In this document: positions 9,521-17,990 of the stretch, one piece after another
Layout: every line of letters begins with the position of its first letter
Position numbering within the stretch: the first letter of the stretch is position 1
Assembly: GCA_003427395.1 (NCBI GenBank)
Contig: BFEA01000100.1
Coordinates: 1,207,079 to 1,239,440 of the forward strand
DNA: 32,362 nucleotides
Reading direction: 5' to 3'
Source: Chara braunii
Taxonomy: Eukaryota; Streptophyta; Charophyceae; Charales; Characeae
Made by a program: the position numbers and the translations under genes
Notes under the pieces: generated by a model
The model's database searches: none
Seen by the model: the letters and a program-made list of their open reading frames with translations, nothing else
What the model was told of the DNA's origin: nothing

Positions 9521-9975
9521 ATCAATAGGATGACCAATATTCGAATGAATCTACCGCTGCTAACTGGCTAGATACATCGACATCTGACTAACTCCTCTGT
9601 CTCTTCTCCCAATCACATTCACCCTCTTCGCTGCTTCGTAGGTAAGCATCCCAATTGCAATTTCGGGTAGGTGAGTCCCCTTTTCCCACTTACGCCTCCC
9701 TCATCTCCTCGTCGATCGACCATGCAAGATCGGGATGAACTTCTCGCGTGCGCACGAAACTATGCTCCGCTTTCCAACCACGCACACAAAGATGCGAAAA
9801 AAGGTTATTTTCATTTATGGAATGGGCAAGCACGCTGGCCAACAAGTAACTCTCCCTCCTGTGACTTATTTCTCCTTGCTGCCTCCATCGGTAGGATAAG
9901 CATAACCGAATGAAAATTCCTCTAAGACGCGGGAAGATACATTGACACATTGCAGCACGTACGTTCTTCAACGCT
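9521..9975. repeat. Degenerate duplication, ~365 bp apart
   Basis: Sequence near 9528-9590 (TAGGATGA, CGAATGAA, then AGATACATCGACA) is echoed near 9892-9950 (TAGGATAA, CGAATGAA, then AGATACATTGACA). Flanking sequence is only loosely similar. This suggests an old duplication with a period of about 365 bp; identity is low and the boundaries are unclear. Confidence 0.35.
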
Positions 9976-10249
9976 TAGTACCATCAAATCTACTACCCCA
10001 AATCAGTTTTTGCCGCGGCCAGTCATCTCGCGGTGCCTCGAAACCCCCATTTAACTTCCTACCTTGCTCGATTCCACATAGGAACGAGCAGGATACTCGT
10101 TTTTAGCTCCCGTTTTTCCCTCCTTCTTAATTCTGCCGCGCACCACTCTTCCCGTTTACCTCTCTCCCTATTAATCTATCACTAATACTAACACCTCCAT
10201 TAGTTTCGCCCAGTCTAGAAACCCCAGTTCGACGCTCTTCCCTGCCTGA

Positions 10250-10717
10250 ATCCGAAGGAAACAAAAAGGACTATTGTCCCCCATCTGCTCGTACTGTGGT
10301 AGAGCAACCCCGCCGACCAGGACAACATTGGAACATTGCCTACTGGTGTGTCCAATGGTCACCCAAATATGGCAATGGTGGGACGCTGCATTCCACTCCC
10401 TCACAGGGTATCACATTCCTTGGGACTTGGGTCTTCTCCTACTTGGCAAAAACCAGCAGTTGTTGGCTCGATGGTCTCCTTATGTTGCCAATCTCTTTAC
10501 CTACATGCGCCTCCACATACTAATGCTCACATCGCGAGCTAGGTGTGCTTTTGAAAGAAAAGACCACCAGTTTGGACTGCAACAAGTGCAGCAAGCAACA
10601 GAAGATGAGATCAGAGCCCGGACGCATGATGCATGGAAAGAAATGAAACGGGGATTCCAAGAGGAGAAGGAACAGACAGACAAGGATACTATAGTTTTGA
10701 CTTACCGCCAGCTGTAG
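10250..10717 (+). pseudogene. LINE-A: C-terminal end of ORF2 (finger region)
   Basis: The open frame from 10250 to the TAG at 10715 encodes the end of a LINE ORF2. Near its start it has the C-terminal finger pattern: Cys-x2-Cys (ICSYCG), then EHCLLVC and a following IWQWW. This matches the usual CxxC…HxxxxC-P…W layout of the zf-RVT domain. A further ~110 residues follow, ending in a Lys/Glu-rich helix. The frame is closed upstream by TGA at 10247, and no RT is recognisable before it, so the copy is 5'-truncated or broken. The sequence after the finger is unlike LINE-B and LINE-F, so this is a different lineage. Confidence 0.7.
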
Positions 10718-11054
10718 CAGGATCCGCATAACAGATTTTCGGAATTGACTGACTGCCCAGACATTCGGTGGAAACCATGGAGGTCCACAGGATCGACCTG
10801 GGAGAGGAGGCCGTTCAACTGTTTCCAACTCCCCTACCTCCCGACGAACTTTGTGCTCGTCGCAGACAGTCCATTGGCCCTCTTTTCACCCATCCCCTAC
10901 CCCCTGTTCCAATCCTTCCCATCCTCCCTCTCTGCTCCTTCCCTGTCCCCCACCCTCTCCCCCCCTCTTCTGCTCACGCCTGGTCCTGGACACCAACCAA
11001 TTAGGGGTGGGGATACATCGATGCACTATCTGTCATTGAAGGGATCTGAGGTTA
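10718..11054. other. Probable LINE-A 3' region, pyrimidine-rich tract
   Basis: After the LINE-A stop, about 150 bp of mixed sequence leads into a C/T-rich tract at about 10870-10980. There is no A tail. A proline-rich frame here is a consequence of the C-rich composition. The right edge is where LINE-B homology begins. Confidence 0.4.
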
Positions 11055-11579
11055 ATTGGCATGGCCTTAAAATAGTTTGAACTTATCAAAGTTGCATGCC
11101 AATCTAAACATAACGCAACATTCATTTTTATAGACTTTGAAAAAACTTCTGATCATGTAGATTGACTCTTCCTGCCAGTTCCTGGACAAATGTCTTGCAA
11201 AAATGAACTTTGGGTCAAGCTTCAGAAGATGGATCACAATCTTGGATCAAAGACAACCACCAGTGTTATGATTAATGGCAGCTTGACACCTCCAATTGAT
11301 TTGCAAAGATCGGTCAGGCAGGGCGATCCATTGACACATTTTCTCTTCATCATTGTTATGGAAGCTTTAGCGGCTAATCTAAAGCAACACAAGGATATTA
11401 GAAAAATACAAGTGACGTCCATCCCAGAAGAGGCAATCCCCATGTGTTCTCTCTTTGCTGATGATCTCTCTCTGATGGTGGATGCATCACACGAAAATAT
11501 GATTGCAATTCAAGAATTAATGGATAAATTTTGTAGATTAGCAGACATGAAAGTCAACTGGGGGAAAAAAACCTGATGG
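11055..11579 (+). pseudogene. LINE-B reverse transcriptase fragment
   Basis: It encodes the second half of the RT palm. IDFEK followed by DHVD (about 11129-11162) matches the first catalytic Asp motif; the next codon is TGA (11163-11165) where LINEs have Trp. After a small frame change the frame 11190-11576 carries LQRSVRQGDP, FLFIIVMEALAANL and the catalytic FADD (11454-11465), then a region ending VNWGKK. FADD is the LINE version of the YxDD metal-binding pair. The copy cannot make active enzyme because the fingers and first palm motifs are missing. Confidence 0.88.
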
Positions 11580-12787
11580 ATAAACTATCAGGGAGTTAGA
11601 CCACCTGAAACGCCCCGAATTAAATGGCTTCCTTTAGACAGGCCTATAAGGGTCCTCGGTATCTCTCTATCTGCTGAAGAGAAACCAACAATCAACGAGG
11701 AGGTTATCTTTCAAAGTGCCCAAACCAAATTAGAATTATGGAAGAATAAACACACATCTATAATGGGCAGAACTTTGGTGATTAATAATGTAGTACTAGC
11801 CTCAATTTGGGATAAATCAGCAATTTGGGCCCTAGATAACAAATGGACCAAGTCCCTTCATCAACAACTCAAAGCCTTTATGTGGAGAGGGTAACTTGAT
11901 TACAAGAGCATCATTAGTAGAGTGGCTTGGAGTCTTGGACCTCTATCATTCAACCAAAGGTTAAGGGGGGCCTAAGAATCATTGATCCAACACTCCAAAC
12001 CATGGCACTCTCCATTTAATGGATCAAGAGACTACTACTTAATCCTCAAACCCCTTGGAGTGGTTTAGCCTGGGAACAATTAAGGAGACTGGCCCCTCAG
12101 ACAGCGGTGACTGTTGACCCAGCCATGTGGCTAAAGAATAGGGATTGGTTTATACCGAGAAGCACAACCAAAGAGACAGATATGAACCAAATGACAAACA
12201 GGATAGTAGCCAGGAAGGACATCACTAAGGATCCCTTCTGACCAACTATTCTCAAAACATTGAGGAAGTTACATCTATCAGACAAGCACTTCCCTGAACG
12301 ATGGGAAGAAATCAACCGGTAACCACTCTTCAACAATACATGGATAAGAGACCACCAAGGCATCATACTTCATTGCAATGATAATCCATGGAAGGGGTGG
12401 ATCAAGAGAGGAGTAAACAGGATCAAGGATATTTGGGATGACAACTTTCGTGACTGGATTCCCCCGCACATTCTCCATGAGAGACTAAAGCATTGTCACC
12501 ATGCACAAAACAATCTAGACAGAATAGTGGAATTGATCCCTATTGAATGGATTAGAGTGCTCATGAGAGGGAATAAATTCCAGGAAAGTGATTGGGTTGC
12601 GATGAAGGACATTTCAAGAAGGGTAGGTAACGTCATCCTCATAGCCCCAGACAAAGATGCCTTAATTGCGCCATATGAATTAAAGGAAGATAATGTTATA
12701 ATTATTAAAAAGGATATAACCCCGATATGGATGCCGGTGGAAAACATCTTCAGAATCAGAGTTTTCTCACGGGACGCGCAGTCATGT
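11580..12787 (+). pseudogene. LINE-B ORF2 thumb and connection region
   Basis: Read across several stops, this matches LINE-F and LINE-E block by block: QGVRPPE, RVLGISLSA, LWKNKHTS, GRTLVINNVVLAS, ISRVAW, KDPF, PERWEE, PLFNN, PWKGW and DIWDDNFRDWI. The longest open piece is 12527-12880 (GNKFQESDWV onward). It has no named catalytic motif; by position it links the RT to the C-terminal finger. Stops include TGA after KDPF (relatives have Cys or Gln there) and TAA in place of a Gln before PLFNN. Confidence 0.85.
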
Positions 12788-12935
12788 CAGACTTTCCGAC
12801 CTTTAACAGGCATCGTAGACCTACCTCTAGATCCTGAGTGCTGGACATGGGGAACCAAAAACAGACTTTCCGACCTTTAACAGGCATCGCAGACCTACCT
12901 ATAGATCCTGAGTGTTGGACATGGGGAACCAAAAA
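12788..12935 (+). repeat. 74-bp tandem doublet within LINE-B
   Basis: Bases 12788-12861 are repeated immediately as 12862-12935, with only three or four substitutions. The unit starts CAGACTTTCCGACC and ends in GGGGAACCAAAAA. Because 74 is not a multiple of three, the duplication shifts the reading frame. The high identity of the two units, compared with the heavy decay of the element, shows it arose after LINE-B had already inserted. Confidence 0.95.
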
Positions 12936-13901
12936 CAGACTCAATAGAAAATTCAGCATACATCTACATACCTTATCTGTCAAATCAACTTACCGAATGA
13001 TTCGACAAAATAAACTTGAAAGATAGGGTGGTGGAGAGATGGATGAAACAACTGAATATCAGCAAGGAAGATTTGAAGAACATTAAATGGTTCAAAGATT
13101 CCAAGATCAAGTTGTCGAAGGTAGCCTCCCTTCAGTGGCAGATTGAACACAGGTGTCTCTCTACTAATGATTGGTTGATAGACAAATCCTCACTTGAGAA
13201 AAGGCGCATTGCAGATCCATGGTGCAAGCTTTGTCACTCAGCGTATCCAAGCAGAAAGATACCAGAAACAATATAACATATATTCCTCGAGTGTCCGACC
13301 TCAATTTGGCTTTGGCGGTGGTGGGACCGAATATGGGAACAATTAGAAACCACAATTAAATGGCCTTGGGAATGGAAAACAATCCTGCTTGCGTATTGGT
13401 CACCAGAACTGAAAGATAATTTCACTCAAAATTCGTTCACCATAAGTAGAAGTGCGGTTCTCTGGGCTAACTGGTGAAGAAGGAACACTTACGAATGGGA
13501 AGATGCTAGACTGGATGACCCGGAATTCACCGACAACATAAAACAACAAATCCAAACCAATATACAGGACCAATGGATCAACATCAAAGAAAAAATAAAA
13601 TCCAACTCATCCAAATTTGAAATTAAAGAAATATTTCATAAATTCAGCAGCAACGAGCTGGGGGGGGGAAGGGCGAAAAATAGGGAGGGTGGAATGGGAG
13701 GGAGCGGAGAAGGAGGAGGAACAGGTTCTTATCAAAAACTACAAGTTGAGTTTTAATGATTGGACTCAGGTGGATCCCTTGATACCTCTTCGTCCGGCTC
13801 ATGAGTTCCCAAGTCTTTTTACTCTACCTCAGAATGCATTGGTTCCACTATCATGGTATGGAAACGACTCAGTTGCAGAAGAAAAGGGAACGGAAGAGTA
13901 G
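12936..13901 (+). pseudogene. LINE-B ORF2 C-terminus: finger and tail
   Basis: Frame pieces give VKSTYRM, ERWMKQLNI, ASLQWQIEHRCL and the finger WCKLC…HIFLECP (about 13220-13295), followed by the aromatic signature IWLWRWWDRIW. A TAA at 13273-13275 replaces a Lys codon of LINE-F just before the finger His. A Gly/Glu/Lys-rich linker (13655-13735) precedes the tail YKLSFNDWTQVDPLIPLRP (13740-13796), which LINE-D and LINE-F share. The frame ends at TAG 13899, giving the most complete C-terminus of the family in this window. Confidence 0.85.
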
Positions 13902-14049
13902 ACAGTCATACGATCATTCTCTCCCAATTGTTGGAAAGACTAGGCAGGTAAGGCTACATCTGACGCCTCATGTGTGGGTGAAGAGGTCTATTCCAACAAA
14001 GGAAAATAGCCACAACAGGAGGGAGGATTATCAGGAATACTGTGAACGA
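13902..14049. other. Junction between LINE-B and SINE-a
   Basis: About 150 bp of unassigned sequence. It contains TTGTTGGAA (near 13929) and its complement TTCCAACAA (near 13991), which could pair across about 55 bp. The 5' limit of SINE-a is not sharp, so part of this may belong to it. Confidence 0.35.
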
Positions 14050-14216
14050 TTCATCTTTCACTCGTCAAATGTGAGGGACACTGGACCCGTTTTCCAACAG
14101 GTGTTGCTCCGCACAAATAGATGGAGCTTCCCAGAGAATGCTAGGGTAGTCTGCTCTTATCAGCTACCCTAGCACCAACTCAGGGTGTTTCTCAAAAAAA
14201 AAAAAAAAAAAAAAAA
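14050..14216 (+). mobile_element. SINE-a: A-tailed short retroposon
   Basis: The core is at 14075-14127 (GACACTGGACCCGTTTTCC, then ACAGGTGTTGCTCC and AATAGATGGAGC), followed by a hairpin at 14139-14174 and a tail of 23 A residues (14194-14216). The same core occurs in SINE-b, c, d and e, always on the plus strand. No RNA polymerase III A/B boxes are evident upstream, so the head may be missing or of another type. It abuts the end of minus-strand LINE-C. No target-site duplication was found. Confidence 0.75.
14139..14174 (+). other. SINE-a 3' hairpin with conserved loop
   Basis: Arms TGCTAGGGTAG (14139-14149) and CTACCCTAGCA (14164-14174) are perfect complements around the loop TCTGCTCTTATCAG (14150-14163). 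SINE-d has the same loop (one base different) on a completely different perfect stem, which points to a structural RNA role. Within the loop CTG and CAG can pair. Confidence 0.75.
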
Positions 14217-15140
14217 GTTTCGCCCACGACAGATTGTGTGTTAGCTGTGCATCTAGCGGCAAGTCCCTTTCCGATCTTTGGGTCAGCATTCGGTTAAGGG
14301 GCAGGTTTGGGCATGAGGATCGGTAGGCCCCTTTAACCGTGTACTCCCAGAAGCTCGTGGGTTTGTGTCCGGGCCATTCCCAATCGTCTGGGTCAAACTG
14401 TAGCCTCACCACCGGCGTGGATGGTTCATACACATAGTATCCTTTGTCAATGTCCCCCACCACCCTCACTTGCATAAGCGCTCCCCATTTCTCCGTGGCA
14501 TCCAGGTCTTCAGTTCTAACAATTTTGGAGAACCTGGCATCCGGGAGCTGGGATTGGTAGGCTTCTAAAGAGCACTGACCGTCCTCGATTTTATGAACTC
14601 TGTATAAGACTTGAGGTCGAGTCTGGTCTGCAAACTTAGCTACCCAGTCATTTTGTTGGACTGCGGGTCCCGTTTTGAGGGCTAGGCACCAAGCCAGCGG
14701 GATGGCCTCCCTTAGCTGACAAGCATTGACATCCACCGACTTGGCGTATTTTAATCTGTGCTGCAGCAGATCGGTGGTTGCCCAGTCGTCTTTTATCGGA
14801 TCCCATAGGTCCCTAACAGTAAAGACCCCCCTTTCTTTGCCCAGGTGAGCCATGCCAAGTTGGAGGTGAGGGAGAAGGGACTGCCCGCTCCATCGAGGGT
14901 ATAACGGTTACCAAATAACGGTTGCCTCCAGATATTGTGCCATCTGTTCGGCGGACGCTTCATCTTCGGGCCACTTTTTTTCAAAAGTTTGAGCATGTTG
15001 GGCCACAGGGGATAAAGAGGAATATCCAGCCTGGTGGCCTGCGCCGGAGTGTTGGCTTGTTGTATAGCAAGCTACTGAAGGTTGTACCACCCCACACGCT
15101 GCCAGGAAAAAAAACATTTCAAGCCCTAAACTACTAGCAC
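14217..15140 (-). pseudogene. LINE-C: ORF2 fragment, minus strand
   Basis: Read on the minus strand (from 15140 down to 14217), this matches the thumb/connection part of LINE-F ORF2: NRWHNIWRQPLFGN (PERWEEVTRQPLFGN in LINE-F), VRDLWDPIKDDW, REAIPLAWCLALKTGP, QQNDWV, FDPDDWEW and YTVKGAYR. One frame is open for over 200 codons (14853 down to the A/T tract), with a frame change near 14830. The RT and finger are absent, so both ends are missing; the 3' side stops at the A tail of SINE-a. Similarity to LINE-F is clear but lower than that of B or E, so it is a sister family. Confidence 0.8.
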
Positions 15141-15639
15141 TGTATCTACCCATGCTCTAATAGAAGATTCATGCTCGTTTTGCACATTTGGTCAGTAGTG
15201 GAGCAAGGCTCTCCACAACTCTTTTGGCAAACGTAAGTACCCTTTTCGTCTTTTTTTTTTCCGAAAGTCAATACGTACGTTTTTTTCTTTTCTTTTCTTT
15301 TCTTTAGTAAGCCCTGCCAACGAGGCAGGGCAGTCCGTTCTAGATTTCGTTACTTGGCGTACTAAACAGCAGAATGCTTCGATACTGTATTTCTGGGAAG
15401 ATGCAATAAAAGAGGAAAAAAAACGAAAGCGGAAACGACCCAAACCCAAATCGCCTGCCCACACCCATATCGCCTGCCCCCAGTTTGCAACGGGAAAAAA
15501 ACTCTATCCCTCAAAAGGGAAACAATGGAAGACGCCCTATACTAAATTGCAACGACCTTGACAAGCTAACCCCCCCTACGACCGGTCTTAGGGACGACTG
15601 TGACTTGACCCTATATTCTGTTGTCGGAGACCCCAAACG
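15141..15639. other. Unassigned spacer
   Basis: Minus-strand frames near 15150-15240 may continue LINE-C upstream, but I cannot align them securely. A CTTTT microsatellite-like tract lies at about 15285-15305, and T- and A-rich runs flank it. No gene is supported. Confidence 0.35.
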
Positions 15640-15929
15640 AACCCGTCCTAGCAAGAAATGAAACGATGAAAATGGATGGCCTCCTGGCTGCGAACTGGGC
15701 CTGCTTCAGGGATGCGAGGGCGGAGGGTTTCGGGAGGGTTTAAGGGAAGCATGGGGAACGGTTCAAGGAAAGGAGGGACTGTTAAGGGGAATGAGAGCTG
15801 GAAGGAAAACAACTGGGACAGAGAAAAGTCCTCCCACAAAGGGAGCACTACAAACATAGGGAGAGCTGCGGACTCCTGGAATGGGATTGGGGTTTGGAAA
15901 TTTGAGTAGCCTAAGGAAGGATTTTAGGA
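15640..15929 (+). pseudogene. LINE-D 3' end, left part
   Basis: Gly/Lys/Ser-rich coding (frame 15676-15909, with GGFKGSMGNGSRKGG and ESWKENNW) corresponds in position and composition to the low-complexity linker that precedes the tail motif in LINE-B. The sequence stops at the target-site duplication AAGGAAGGATTTTAGGA (15913-15929), where the 1.69-kb insertion begins, and resumes at 17621. Assignment rests on the right part, which carries the diagnostic tail; this half alone would be weak. Confidence 0.5.
15913..15929 (+). repeat. Left target-site duplication (17 bp)
   Basis: AAGGAAGGATTTTAGGA is repeated exactly at 17621-17637, just after the A-rich end of the inserted element. The first two A residues on the right could belong to the A tail, giving 15-17 bp. 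This length is typical of target-primed reverse transcription by L1-type machinery. Confidence 0.92.
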
Positions 15930-15934
15930 GTCCA

Positions 15935-16015
15935 GTTGACGTGGCTCAGTGGTTAGAGCACCGGTTGGAAATGCGCATTGTGGTATGAGGTTGCGGGTTC
16001 AAAACTCAATTGCAA
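15935..16015 (+). ncRNA. tRNA-like head 1 (A and B boxes)
   Basis: GTGGCTCAGTGGTTAGAGCA (15941-15960) matches a pol III A box, and GGTTGCGGGTTCAAAACTC (15989-16007) a B box with the GGTTCAA core. The spacing of about 35 bp is normal for tRNA genes. It is not a functional tRNA: no good acceptor stem or anticodon stem was found. Its position at the very start of the insertion fits an internal promoter. Confidence 0.8.
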
Positions 16016-16237
16016 CCTTGCGCATGGACACCGACAGGGCGTTGGATTGACGCACAGCTGGACACACTCCCTTGGGTTGATGCATAGTACTATTACAAAC
16101 ACTGCTTGCGCACCACCCAAGGGTTGTTCATGGTGTTGTATGTTGGTTCTGGGTTTCACATGAGTTGCTTGGGGTTGTTGGTCTTAGGTGTTCTGTTAAT
16201 CTCCCCAGTCTGGCATATCACATGTTCGTGCCATTTC

Positions 16238-16315
16238 CACTAGCCGTTCACGTGGTAGAGTCATACGATTACATGTTTCAAGGTCGCGGGTTCGAGCTTG
16301 GCTCGGATCTTGGGG
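16238..16315 (+). ncRNA. tRNA-like module 2 (A and B boxes)
   Basis: CACGTGGTAGAG (16249-16260) resembles an A box, and GGTCGCGGGTTCGAGCTTGG (16282-16301) contains a perfect B-box core GGTTCGAGC. This second head lies inside the same insertion, so the element is either a fusion of two retroposons or a dimer of unlike SINEs. Confidence 0.7.
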
Positions 16316-16359
16316 GGGTCCTTGTCCAGCTTACCCCGTTCTCTCTTCGATATACATAG

Positions 16360-17265
16360 ACACATGATGCTGCCTATACATCTCGATACATTAATTCACA
16401 GAGAGCACAGCCTTCGACATATACATAGCTTGCGAATTATACATGGCCAACGGGCTACATACACAACTTTCCACACATAGTGTTGTCTGTACATCTTCAT
16501 ACATAGATACATAAAGCATACACAGCCTTCGGGTATACACATACATTTCGAACTACACAACTATTAGACTGGGGGGGTCTAGTCACTGGGTGGGGTCTAG
16601 TATCCGCGGTAGGGATAGGTATGGGCCACCAGAGTTCCTACTGATATTCGGGTAGAACTGTCTAGTGGCTATATATAAGGCTTAGACCCTGGGGTAAGGG
16701 TAGGGGTATAAGTTGCTCAGGCCAGTCCGAGTTCCGCCTGGCCTTGGGTAAGCTAGGGGAAGGACGATAAGACTGCTTCAATGGGTGCTACCCTGTCTGA
16801 AACCTAGGGNACACATGATGCTGCCTATACATCTCGATACATTGATTCACAGAGCACACACAGCCTTCGGGCATATACATAGCTTGTGAATTATACATGG
16901 CCTACTGGCAACATACACACAAGTTTCCACACATAGTGCTGTCTGTACATCTTGATACATTGATACACGGAGCATACACAGCCTTCGGGTATACACATTC
17001 ATTGCGAACTACACAACTATCAGACTGGGGGGGCCTAGTCACTGGGTGGGGTCTAGTATCTGCAGTAGGGACAGGTATGGGCCACCGGAGCTCCTACTGA
17101 TATTCGGATAGAACTGTTGAGTGGCTATATATAAGGCTTAAACCCTGGGGTAAGGGTAGGGGTATAAGTCGCTCAGGCCAGTCCGAGTTCCGCCTGGCCT
17201 TGGGTAAGCTAGGGGAAGGACGATAAGACTGCTTCAATGGGTGCTACCCTGTCTGAAACCTAGGG
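16360..17265 (+). repeat. ~450-bp unit present twice, split by N
   Basis: Unit 1 (16360-16809) and unit 2 (16811-17265) both run from ACACATGATGCTGCC to GAAACCTAGGG and differ by a few percent (substitutions and small indels). The boundary falls exactly on the single N at 16810. The units include CA-rich sequence with CATACACAGCCTTCGGGTA, then the G-rich segment CTGGGTGGGGTCTAGTA and a TATATATAAGG stretch. This may be a true tandem duplication or an uncollapsed contig overlap. Confidence 0.9.
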
Positions 17266-17557
17266 CCCAGAGTCTCTTGGGGCCTGTAGTAGATTGTCTG
17301 GGCATGGTGTCCGAAGTTCCCGTTCGACAAGGCTCGTCCGATTCCACTTCCACCAGGGCTGGGCAACTTATCATCCCTGGTGCCTATCACTGATATTCGG
17401 TCTAGGTTACCTGCCCATTGGTAGGGTAATGGTCCTGAGTGCTGGTCACACTGAGGTAGGATAGTGGGGTAGGGGGTGTGCTAGGAGTATTGACGTGAGA
17501 ATGGGATGGGAGGTGGTCTCATATTCCAGGACACCCACGGCCTACTGCTCCAGGTGA

Positions 17558-17575
17558 TCACTGTGTACACAGTGA
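17558..17575. repeat. 18-bp perfect palindrome
   Basis: TCACTGTGTACACAGTGA is its own reverse complement without a spacer. It lies 45 bp before the right end of the composite element, just ahead of the A-rich tail, where 3'-end structures recognised by a LINE reverse transcriptase would sit. Function is inference only. Confidence 0.7.
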
Positions 17576-17620
17576 CTGGCCTATATAACACCATGAACTT
17601 CAAAAGAAAAAGAAAAAAAA

Positions 17621-17637
17621 AAGGAAGGATTTTAGGA
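17621..17637 (+). repeat. Right target-site duplication (17 bp)
   Basis: An exact copy of 15913-15929, immediately after the A-rich tail of the composite element. LINE-D sequence resumes after it. Confidence 0.92.
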
Positions 17638-17790
17638 CACCAAGAATCCCCCATAGAGAGGGAGGGGAGGCAGGGGGAGAGGTGCCCAGAGAATACAAGT
17701 TGTCCTTTCAGGACTGGACTGCAATAAACCCTGGCATCGCCCTAAGACCGGCAACAGACTTCCCAGATCCTGCCGCCCCCCCCCACCCGT
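17621..17790 (+). pseudogene. LINE-D 3' end, right part, with tail motif
   Basis: After a G-rich linker, codons from 17694 read YKLSFQDWTAINPGIALRP, clearly the tail found in LINE-B (YKLSFNDWTQ…IPLRP) and LINE-F (YRLLFNEWTK…IPLRP). A C-run at about 17774-17783 and loss of similarity mark the end. Its frame is unbroken over this stretch. SINE-b begins just downstream. Confidence 0.75.
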
Positions 17791-17794
17791 TATC

Positions 17795-17990
17795 ACTTGT
17801 CGAAATGCCCCCTAGTGGTTAGAAAACTGTCTCAAACTGTCTCAAAGGGACGTAAAGCCCACATTACTTACGCCCTGATGATCGCATGTTCAAAAATGCA
17901 CAATTCAACTGGGCACGGTTCCCAGCACGTGTTGCTCCCCACGAATAGATCGGAGCATCTTCACAAAAAAAAAAAAAAAAAAAAAAAAAA
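17795..17990 (+). mobile_element. SINE-b: tRNA-like head, shared core, A tail
   Basis: The head has an A-box-like CTAGTGGTTAGAAAACTG (about 17812-17829) and a B-box-like GCATGTTCAAAAATGC (about 17884-17899), with ACTGTCTCAA repeated in between. The family core follows (17908-17956), with ACTGGGCACGGTTCCCAGC in place of the usual GCTGGACCCGTTTTCCAGC, and ends in 26 A residues (17965-17990). This is the only copy here with a recognisable pol III head, so it suggests the family is a tRNA-headed SINE. The 3' hairpin is absent. Confidence 0.75.

Larger units (their letters stand above)
8523..10249. other. Unassigned region between possible LTR and LINE-A
   Basis: No gene can be supported. The region is mixed in composition, with scattered open frames of about 60-120 codons that lack recognisable motifs. 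A 36-codon frame from ATG 8791 to TAA 8899 starts 280 bp after the PBS-like site, where a gag start could fall, but it is too short to call. A degenerate internal duplication (about 9521 versus 9885) and several splice-donor-like GTGAGT or GTAAGC sites are discussed as findings. Confidence 0.4.
11055..13901 (+). mobile_element. LINE-B: 5'-truncated L1-like retrotransposon
   Basis: This is a dead copy, 5'-truncated within the RT domain. It aligns with LINE-F from the IDFEK…DHVD motif to the C-terminal tail. In order it contains the RT palm end (11055-11579), connection/thumb region (11580-12787), a 74-bp tandem doublet (12788-12935), the finger (about 13220-13310) and the tail motif (13740-13800), closing at TAG 13899. 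Stops and frameshifts interrupt it many times. No A tail or clear target-site duplication was seen. 5' truncation is usual for LINEs and fits incomplete reverse transcription. Confidence 0.9.
15930..17620 (+). mobile_element. 1.69-kb tRNA-headed composite retroposon with TSD
   Basis: The insertion is bounded by exact 17-bp direct repeats. It starts with a tRNA-like module, has a second about 300 bp in, then a ~450-bp unit present twice around the N at 16810, a unique 3' part, an 18-bp palindrome and an A-rich tail (AAAAGAAAAAGAAAAAAAA). It has no recognisable coding capacity, so it must have been moved in trans, presumably by LINE enzymes. At 1.69 kb (about 1.24 kb if the doubled unit is an assembly artefact) it is much longer than a normal SINE. 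No similar element is recognisable elsewhere in the window. Confidence 0.85.

Noticed and set aside
9203-9571. 122-codon plus-strand ORF
   Set aside because: It has a non-ATG start, unremarkable composition and no motif, and lies in a degenerate duplicated region; it is within chance expectation.
10745-11080. Proline-rich ORFs in the C/T tract
   Set aside because: Three overlapping frames are open because of the C-rich composition; the tract lies in the probable LINE-A 3' region.
5007-15640. Apparent inverted match between about 5007-5035 and 15600-15630 (GACAGAATAGGGTCAA-like)
   Set aside because: Similarity covers fewer than 25 bases with gaps and does not extend into either flank.
15935-16315. 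Genuine tRNA genes
   Set aside because: A and B boxes are present, but no complete acceptor stem, anticodon stem or CCA-adjacent end could be drawn. The first module opens a retroposon flanked by target-site duplications, and the second lies inside the same insertion.
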